From Fidelibacterota bacterium (lineage in GTDB: Bacteria > Fidelibacterota > Marinisomatia > Marinisomatales > UBA1611), in assembly GCA_012964275.1 (NCBI GenBank), contig DTUG01000242.1, positions 1-5,606 of the forward strand: a DNA stretch of 5,606 nt, read 5' to 3'. The translations under genes were made by a program, and so were the position numbers. Shown in pieces: positions 1 to 4,727 of this stretch. The notes beneath the pieces were generated by a model. That model did no database searches. It was not told the origin of the DNA and saw only the letters and a program-made list of their open reading frames with translations. Each line of letters opens with the position of its first letter. Positions within the stretch are counted from its first letter, which is position 1.

Positions 1-398
1 GTTTATCATTTTTTATTACAATTAATATTATTAAAAGAGCATTGAGAAATAAAGGTAATGTCGCATACATAGCCCACCTTTCAATCGATATTCTTATTGC
101 CATATTAGCTACATTCTGGGTTTTATTTGTATTTACCATTTCGGGCTGGATTGTTGGGTTTTTTGATTCGCTCCATCAAGTAACTGAAGTGACCGAAATG
201 TATGAACACGAAACTAATTTGAGTCTAAGAACAGAAGGATACAAGGGTCTGCTTCAAGATGCTATTAGGCATCCTTTTCAAAACCTACAGAACATTTATT
301 TTGGATTATTGATGGGATTATCTGCGATAATCCCCACTACAATACATTTATCAATATTTTTTAAGTCTCTATATATAACTACCATTCATAGTAATTAA
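1..398 (+). CDS. C-terminal part of a membrane protein of unknown family (5' end outside window)
   Basis: The reading frame is open from the left edge (first full codon at base 3, reading LSFFITINIIKRAL...) to a TAA at 396-398. The TTG at 42 is therefore probably an internal leucine codon rather than the start, and the gene is cut by the window edge. Two long hydrophobic segments are visible, at about bases 84-164 (IDILIAILATFWVLF...) and 294-374 (IYFGLLMGLSAIIP...). A polar, charged stretch of some 43 residues separates them. The residues at the very left edge are also hydrophobic and could be the tail of another membrane segment. It is probably an inner-membrane protein. I see no motif that assigns a family or function. 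It is AT-rich and converges with the minus-strand genes, its stop lying 71 bases from the stop of the 103-residue gene. Confidence 0.6.
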   Translation, partial: LSFFITINIIKRALRNKGNVAYIAHLSIDILIAILATFWVLFVFTISGWIVGFFDSLHQVTEVTEMYEHETNLSLRTEGYKGLLQDAIRHPFQNLQNIYFGLLMGLSAIIPTTIHLSIFFKSLYITTIHSN

Positions 399-415
399 AT
401 ACATCTCATCCCCAG

Positions 416-448
416 AAACAAAAAACCCCGCTTTTTGGAAGGGAATTT
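416..448 (-). terminator. Candidate intrinsic terminator for the enolase/OCD unit
   Basis: On the minus strand, the arms at 441-448 and 422-429 pair as AAA/TTT, one mismatch, a T-G wobble and CCC/GGG, around an 11-base loop. Six T residues (plus-strand A420-A425) then GTTT follow or overlap the 3' arm. The stem is imperfect and the wobble pair forms only in the minus-strand RNA, so it fits the end of the 470-781 gene better than the convergent plus-strand gene. Its 3' arm and T-tract match those of the stronger terminator at 3225-3254. Confidence 0.5.
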
Positions 449-469
449 AGATAGCATAAATCAGCATGA

Positions 470-781
470 TTAAAATAACTCATTGTGCCAATCGTAAGAT
501 GCTTTAATAGCGACGTAAACTTCCTTCTGTTCAAAAAAATTTCTAATCTTATTCAAGATGGTTATATAATTTGGATATTTATTCCAAAACCTACGTTTTG
601 CAAATATTTCATCTCCTTCGATGGAAATATTAAAATTATACTCATCATTTACTATTGATTCAATAATAACATTATCCGCATTCTCTAAATTGTTTTTCAA
701 ATAACTAGTTAGCTGTCTGGAATGCTTTTTTGAAGCATATTTACCATTAATCTGGATTAATACTTTATATTGTTTATCCAT
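470..781 (-). CDS. Small AT-rich protein of unknown function, last gene of the enolase/OCD unit
   Basis: This is a 103-residue frame with an ATG at 779-781, 22 bases after the OCD-like gene on the same strand. I do not recognise the family. The protein is basic and polar, with no signal peptide or membrane segment and no cysteine. The pattern suggests a small alpha/beta fold: a strand near the N-terminus (YKVLIQI), a helix over about 17-35, strands around 38-54 (NVIIESIV, YNFNISIE), a helix over about 72-87 (ITILNKIRNFF) and a last strand (VYVAIKAS). The Shine-Dalgarno is poor (AATAAG just before the ATG), so translation may depend on readthrough from the upstream gene. Its base composition (about 28% G+C in 481-720) is far below that of the two preceding genes, so it may have a different origin. 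Its position suggests co-transcription, but a role in the same pathway is only a guess. Confidence 0.6.
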   Translation of the reverse strand: MDKQYKVLIQINGKYASKKHSRQLTSYLKNNLENADNVIIESIVNDEYNFNISIEGDEIFAKRRFWNKYPNYITILNKIRNFFEQKEVYVAIKASYDWHNELF

Positions 782-803
782 AACTTATTGTTATCTGAAC
801 CGA

Positions 804-1802
804 TTATGGTTCCAGTAATACTCCTATCGCTTTCTTATTTGCTTGTCGTAAAACTTCTGCTGCGGTTGCGACATCCTCCAACGCAATCCCCAAATTGAAC
901 GCTAAAATTCTTTGTTTTTCGTTTTCCCTTATCGCCATACCGTATGCAATCATCTGTGCATTGTCAGCATCAATCCTATTTACGCCCAAAAACTTACCTT
1001 CTTTTTTGCGTGCATCGTCTAATTGTTCGTAGTCATCAGTAAGCACAATATCCATCGCGTCGATACACTCATCGGTTACATACGAATCGTAATCAATTGT
1101 CACTATCAAAGCGCCAGGCTTAATCCAATCGGAAACAATTGTAGGTTCGCGATTGATTTGGATTGAGCCTCCCGTGATGATAATGTCTGCGTTTCGGACA
1201 GCGTTCTCAGCGTTGTTAGTGCCAATGACTTGAATGCCGTTGAACCGGCCGTTCAATTCATCGACAAATGCTGCCTGACGTTCCGGGAGTATGTCGTAGA
1301 CCTGGCAATATTTGAGAGTGGAAACCTCTCCAGCCATTGCTTCCAAATGTGCTCTACCCTGGACACCACAACCTAGAAGCGCCAGAATTTCAGAATCTCG
1401 ACATGCCTGGTACCGAGCGATTAATGCGGAAGCTGCTGCTGTTCGTTTTCCTGTGACCCACTTTGCGTCCATGATAGCCACCATCTGACCTGTATCATTT
1501 TCATTGACGATAAGCAAGCCTTGTATGTAAGGAAGCCCTCGCGATGGATTTGACGGGTCACCGCTCTGCCATTTGCTGGCAGCATAACCAAGTGGCGGGC
1601 AACAACTTGCCATTGCACTATAGAAGCGGTCTCCTGGCAAATGAAAGAAAATCTTAGGAGGCATCAACGTTTGACCTTCAGCCTTAAGTCGAAAGAGTTC
1701 TTCGAGTATGTCCACGAGACTGGACATGCTGATATCTAGTGAATCCAGGGCTGATTTGTTCAAATAGGTAATATTGCGGACAGGTTGCGATTCTCCGCTC
1801 AT
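804..1802 (-). CDS. Ornithine cyclodeaminase / mu-crystallin family NAD(P)-dependent enzyme
   Basis: The 332-residue product matches the usual length of this family. Members include ornithine and lysine cyclodeaminases, archaeal alanine dehydrogenase, ketimine reductases and SbnB of staphyloferrin biosynthesis. They form or reduce imines of amino acids using bound NAD(P). Visible landmarks are a substrate-side lysine at 77 (AASKWQSGDP), the RTAAASALIA segment with R120, the Rossmann glycine motif GCGVQGRAH at 144-152, and an acidic pair VYD (D170) after the second strand that would bind the NAD ribose. NADIIITGG follows at 204-212, then D239 near where the catalytic aspartate is expected, and the family C-terminal motif GIALEDVATA at 305-314. 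In place of the PGKxE motif seen in classical ornithine cyclodeaminases it has DYDSYVTDE, so it is probably not an ornithine enzyme. The start is well supported: TGGAG at 1810-1814 lies seven bases upstream, and ATG overlaps the enolase stop as ATGA. The exact substrate cannot be read from the sequence. Confidence 0.9.
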   Translation of the reverse strand: MSGESQPVRNITYLNKSALDSLDISMSSLVDILEELFRLKAEGQTLMPPKIFFHLPGDRFYSAMASCCPPLGYAASKWQSGDPSNPSRGLPYIQGLLIVNENDTGQMVAIMDAKWVTGKRTAAASALIARYQACRDSEILALLGCGVQGRAHLEAMAGEVSTLKYCQVYDILPERQAAFVDELNGRFNGIQVIGTNNAENAVRNADIIITGGSIQINREPTIVSDWIKPGALIVTIDYDSYVTDECIDAMDIVLTDDYEQLDDARKKEGKFLGVNRIDADNAQMIAYGMAIRENEKQRILAFNLGIALEDVATAAEVLRQANKKAIGVLLEP

Positions 1803-3097
1803 GGTTTGACTCCAGGAAATGTCGCGAAAGTAGGGATTTCACCCAGTTTTTTGTCAATTCGAATGTATCGATTATACTTTGCTGCATGCTCACCACCGGC
1901 AGGCGAACCGCACTTATAAGCATTGCATCCCCAAGCTACTATCAGGTCAGCCATAGTGTCATCAGGACTATCGTAGGTTCGACAAGATCCGATTGTCGAA
2001 AAACCATTCTTTTTGCACATTTCCACGAACTTACGAGTTCGCGTTACCGTACCTGCCATGTTCAGCTTGATTACCGCCGCGTTTATCGCGCATCGTCCCG
2101 CCATTTTTTCAAGGCGCTGTAGATTTCCAGCGAGCAAATCGTCACCGGAAACCAACACCCGATTACCATACTGTTGCATTTGCTCCACATAAAGTTCTAC
2201 ATGATCCTCGAAGAATGAATCTTCTATGTAAAAAAGGTTATAATGATCTATGAGGCTCGCAAGATATGTAGCGTGTTCGTCAGGGGTTCGCACGATGCCT
2301 TCCTTTAAATATACATAGACGCCTTTTTCTTCATCCCAAAGATCAGCAGCACCAACATCCAGACCAAGCCGGAAAGCCACACCTCTTGCATCCGCTACTT
2401 CATCGCACGCTTGCTTTAGCACGTCCAGACAGGTGACGTCATCGAGCCCTGGCAACCAGCAGTATTCCTCGTCACGTCCACCCGTAAAATTTGGGTCTGC
2501 TTCCTGAAGCAAGATCCCCGTTCTGTGGAATACATCACTGACACATAACATCTCTTCATAAGTTGATTGACATCCAACAGCTAGAATAATGTGATCTTGA
2601 ATATCAGGTGTGCGGCCCTTCCAACCTTCGTCGCCCATTGTCGCACCACCACCAATAATGTTTGGCATTTGGTGTGGTACGCCGATTTCCCTGTTTAAGC
2701 TTGCGTATTCATAGAGGGGCAAACCTAGACTGGCAGCAGCAGCTTTGGCTACAGCCATCGAAGTAGCTTCAGCAGTGTTTCCGCCAATATTCTCGAACCC
2801 TTCCGTGCCATCGATATCAAGAAACAGACCGTCTATTTCTTCTTGGGAATCAGCTTTCATGCCGATGAGCCGCTCACGAATTATCGAATTAATCAAGTCG
2901 ATGCTGCCCTGAACACCGCCGTTTGGGAAATGCCTAATCTCATATTTTCCCGAACTGCGTGGATCCGAATATGATGGTGCCGCGCAAACTCGCGCAGATT
3001 TAGTTGTGACGACAACTTCCAAGGATGGTCGGGCACATCCGTCAAAGATACGCCTTGCGTGGACATCAACTATGGTCGAATCAGATATTTCTTTCAA
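1799..3097 (-). CDS. Diverged enolase-superfamily protein (enolase-like, probably not glycolytic)
   Basis: The 432-residue product is enolase-length and aligns along the whole enolase fold: an N-terminal capping domain (LDIDGTEGFENIGGN, VAKAAAASLGLPLYEY) and a C-terminal barrel. The metal ligands appear intact as D247 (LGLDVGA), E292 (YIEDSF) and D319 (SGDDLL). The catalytic lysines are kept as K344 (AVIKLNMAG) and K395 (NAYKCGS), and a glutamate equivalent to the GDEGG acid is probably E210 (GRDEEY). Several canonical residues differ. The SGASTG loop is replaced by S42-YSDPRSSG. The first active-site histidine (GGEH) is T153. The glutamate of DIQE is D168. The HRS triad is C372-R373-T374. 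It is therefore probably a paralog acting on a related 2-phospho or carboxylate substrate, like the enolase homologue assigned to carboxyphosphonoenolpyruvate synthesis in bialaphos producers, but this is inference. The start is TTG, with an in-frame TGA four codons upstream and no clear Shine-Dalgarno; no nearby ATG is in frame. It is translationally coupled to the OCD-like gene. Confidence 0.88.
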   Translation of the reverse strand: MKEISDSTIVDVHARRIFDGCARPSLEVVVTTKSARVCAAPSYSDPRSSGKYEIRHFPNGGVQGSIDLINSIIRERLIGMKADSQEEIDGLFLDIDGTEGFENIGGNTAEATSMAVAKAAAASLGLPLYEYASLNREIGVPHQMPNIIGGGATMGDEGWKGRTPDIQDHIILAVGCQSTYEEMLCVSDVFHRTGILLQEADPNFTGGRDEEYCWLPGLDDVTCLDVLKQACDEVADARGVAFRLGLDVGAADLWDEEKGVYVYLKEGIVRTPDEHATYLASLIDHYNLFYIEDSFFEDHVELYVEQMQQYGNRVLVSGDDLLAGNLQRLEKMAGRCAINAAVIKLNMAGTVTRTRKFVEMCKKNGFSTIGSCRTYDSPDDTMADLIVAWGCNAYKCGSPAGGEHAAKYNRYIRIDKKLGEIPTFATFPGVKP

Positions 3098-3099
3098 CT

Positions 3100-3158
3100 T
3101 TTGCTGAAGTCATTCTCTAGATAGTTATGTTTGATATTCTCATTTACTCTTCAGCAAA
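3100..3158 (-). promoter_or_regulatory. Leader inverted repeat and mini-ORFs upstream of the enolase-like gene
   Basis: A perfect 10-bp inverted repeat (TTTGCTGAAG at 3100-3109, CTTCAGCAAA at 3149-3158) encloses 39 bases. On the minus-strand transcript its 3' arm ends two bases before the TTG start, so folding would hide the initiation region. The loop contains an 8-codon frame, ATG at 3141-3143 to TAG at 3117-3119, preceded by GAAGAG. A 10-codon frame follows, ATG at 3111-3113 to TGA at 3081-3083, preceded by TAGAGA; it overlaps the enolase-like start in another frame. This could be a translational control leader or coupling device. The pairing is directly visible; the function is inferred. 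I found no convincing -35/-10 promoter in 3098-3230. Confidence 0.4.
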
Positions 3159-3224
3159 TACATTTAAAAACCCGTCAATTGCAAGCATAGTAAATGTACG
3201 TCTCGCCAGCCCCAAATGTCTATA

Positions 3225-3254
3225 AACAAAAAACCCTGCTGCTTGGCGGGGGTT
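3225..3254 (-). terminator. Intrinsic terminator of the repeat-protein/cyclase unit
   Basis: On the minus strand the arm AACCCCCGC (3246-3254) pairs with GCAGGGTT (3232-3239). There is a single bulge and a G-T pair, around a six-base loop, followed by TTTTTTGTTT. It lies 116 bases after the cyclase stop and directly after the aldolase-like remnant. It is probably the original end of the operon and should insulate the enolase-like unit from cyclase transcription. Confidence 0.75.
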
Positions 3255-3265
3255 GATGTGTTTAA

Positions 3266-3367
3266 TCATTTACCAGTCATATCCATAACACCTAATCTCG
3301 CATGCATTATAGAATACATCATCGCAGGTAGAGACAAGGTTACTGTATCGCTGCAAAGATCTATCAT
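3266..3367 (-). pseudogene. Truncated 5' remnant resembling L-threonine aldolase (low-specificity type)
   Basis: A 33-codon frame begins with ATG at 3365-3367, three bases after the cyclase stop, and ends in TGA at 3266-3268. Its N-terminus reads MIDLCSDTVT then LSLPAM, followed by further residues including an A-R-L-G step. This closely matches the typical opening of PLP-dependent low-specificity L-threonine aldolases (MIDLRSDTVT, then a PTPAM helix, then VGDDVYGEDP). The match fades at the VGDD region, and the terminator lies 11 bases beyond the stop, so about 300 codons of catalytic body, including the PLP lysine, are missing. The simplest reading is an internal deletion that left the first 30 or so codons and the operon terminator. 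It has no Shine-Dalgarno of its own, so it would rely on coupling to the cyclase stop. The alternative is a chance resemblance in a short frame, but the order and spacing of the matches make that less likely. Confidence 0.6.
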
Positions 3368-3370
3368 ACT

Positions 3371-4708
3371 TTAATAATCTGGGTCCATTCCTACCCAGAC
3401 ATAGTCATCGATAACCCGCGTTTTGAAAACATCCATCGGAGTCTGTTCTATATTTAAAATCTCTTTGGCTTGGGAATCTATTTTAGCGAAAAATCTCATC
3501 TTGCCATCATTAATCCAAGCTCTTATTTCACCCGTTTTATAGCAAAAACCGCTTTTGTGCCAACGGCATGTAATTGTTTCGTTTTCCAAATCTATATCAC
3601 TGCCCTTGAGGCTTAGTAACATGTGGGGACAGCGATCATTTATAGCAAAAAACTTTTCATTGCATTTTATAACCAGGATATTGTCCCGCTTCACCACTAA
3701 AATTTGTTGAGGTTCATCTTCAAAGCTGGCAGTGGATGTAAACTTCCTCCAAATAATACTATTTTCAGTGAATTCATTTTTCTCGGCTTTTTCTACCACC
3801 GCTGTAATGTCTTCGATTTCATATAGGGTTACCCGGTCCTCGATACCGGGTAAATTAGTGCGAACAAAATCTTTAACTTTTAATACATCCTTTATCTCGT
3901 CGTGAGTTTCTTCGGAGATCAGGACCCGGGATCTAAATTGTTTGTTTGCAGATTCCACACGGCTTGCAAAGTTTACAGCTTCGCCAATAGCAGTTAATCT
4001 CTTGGATTTACCTGCGCCAACATCTCCAACGACAACATCACCAAAATGGACACCAATGCCGATATCAAATGATTCGCCGTACATGGTTTTAAGGTAAGGT
4101 TTCATATCATCAATTTCATCGCACATGTCCAGGGCAGATTGCACTGCGGCTAAGGCAGGATCAGGCTCATCATTAATCCCAAACAGAACCATTAAGCCAT
4201 CGCCGATATAATTGTCAATTCGACCACCATAGGATTCAGCAATGGCAACCATCCTGTTAAAATAACGATTGAGAATAAAAACAACGTCATAAGGTGTTAT
4301 TTTTTCAGAAAAAGAAGTAAACCCCCGAATGTCGCTGAATAAAATTGCAATCTTTTTAGTCACACCCAAACGGCCCAAGTCCCTGCCGTCTAGAGTGGAA
4401 GTCATTTCAATATCTTCCTTATTCAGGACAAGCCTGCGAATGGTCATGTCACCGTGAATATTAGTCTGGCAAGCCAATCTGAACTCTTCCGTGGAATGAA
4501 TTTTTTGTTTGAGAATCTCCTCCTTTTCCGTAATGGATGAGCAATGGTCTAAACCATCCAAGACCAATACCCGGCAGGTGGTACATTTACCTTCCCCGCT
4601 ACAGGCATGGGCATGGGCAATGTTATTATTGAGCGTGGTGTCCAGGATCAAGTCGCCGTCCTGTGCTTCCAGGGTTTTATTATCAGGCAATATTGTGAGT
4701 TTTGGCAT
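3371..4708 (-). CDS. Ferredoxin - class III adenylate/guanylate cyclase - Rieske fusion protein
   Basis: The 445-residue product has three domains. Residues 1-95 form a [2Fe-2S] ferredoxin domain with C36, C42, C45 and C80, a C-x5-C-x2-C...C spacing like adrenodoxin/Isc ferredoxins rather than plant-type ones. Residues about 117-300 form a class III cyclase homology domain, with metal aspartates D126 (LFSDIRGFT) and D170 (YIGDGLMVLFG) and transition-state residues N246 and R250 (IGEAVNFASR). The base-contact positions are N166, where adenylate cyclases usually have Lys, and T239, so ATP is likely but not certain. Residues about 318-443 form a Rieske domain, with C360-P-H362 and C381-R-W-H384 as ligands, 18 residues between the pairs, and a closing DDYVWVGMDPD segment. 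There are no membrane segments or signal peptide, so it is a cytosolic dimer by family analogy. The ATG at 4706-4708 has AAGGAA at 4715-4720, six bases upstream. It follows the repeat-protein gene by 19 bases. Expected output is cAMP, gated by cluster redox state or occupancy; the gating is inference. Confidence 0.93.
   Translation of the reverse strand: MPKLTILPDNKTLEAQDGDLILDTTLNNNIAHAHACSGEGKCTTCRVLVLDGLDHCSSITEKEEILKQKIHSTEEFRLACQTNIHGDMTIRRLVLNKEDIEMTSTLDGRDLGRLGVTKKIAILFSDIRGFTSFSEKITPYDVVFILNRYFNRMVAIAESYGGRIDNYIGDGLMVLFGINDEPDPALAAVQSALDMCDEIDDMKPYLKTMYGESFDIGIGVHFGDVVVGDVGAGKSKRLTAIGEAVNFASRVESANKQFRSRVLISEETHDEIKDVLKVKDFVRTNLPGIEDRVTLYEIEDITAVVEKAEKNEFTENSIIWRKFTSTASFEDEPQQILVVKRDNILVIKCNEKFFAINDRCPHMLLSLKGSDIDLENETITCRWHKSGFCYKTGEIRAWINDGKMRFFAKIDSQAKEILNIEQTPMDVFKTRVIDDYVWVGMDPDY
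3829..3853 (-). repeat. Perfect 9-bp hairpin inside the cyclase gene
   Basis: TTACCCGGT (3829-3837) and ACCGGGTAA (3845-3853) are exact reverse complements around a seven-base loop. They encode residues about 286-294, near the junction of the cyclase and Rieske domains. The GC-rich stem should be stable in the mRNA. No T-tract follows, so it is not an intrinsic terminator. It may be coincidental or may slow translation between domains. Confidence 0.45.
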
Positions 4709-4727
4709 AAAAAGTTCCTTTTAATAA

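Noticed and set aside
42..398. TTG at 42 as the true start of the left membrane protein
   Set aside because: The frame is open from the window edge with hydrophobic residues before the TTG, so an upstream start is more likely.
1421..1618. Alternative minus-strand frame inside the OCD-like gene
   Set aside because: It overlaps the strongly supported OCD-like frame and shows no domain pattern.
1886..2122. Plus-strand open frame opposite the enolase-like gene
   Set aside because: It lies wholly antisense to a well-supported conserved gene and has no recognisable protein features; a shadow frame.
3098..3230. Sigma70 promoter for the enolase-like gene (TTGACG or TATGCT candidates)
   Set aside because: No -35/-10 pair with acceptable spacing could be assembled, so no promoter is called.
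3144..3263. Minus-strand open frame through the terminator, ending LAIDGFLNVFAEE then TAA
   Set aside because: It overlaps the terminator, has no good start or ribosome site, and resembles nothing I recognise; probably chance.
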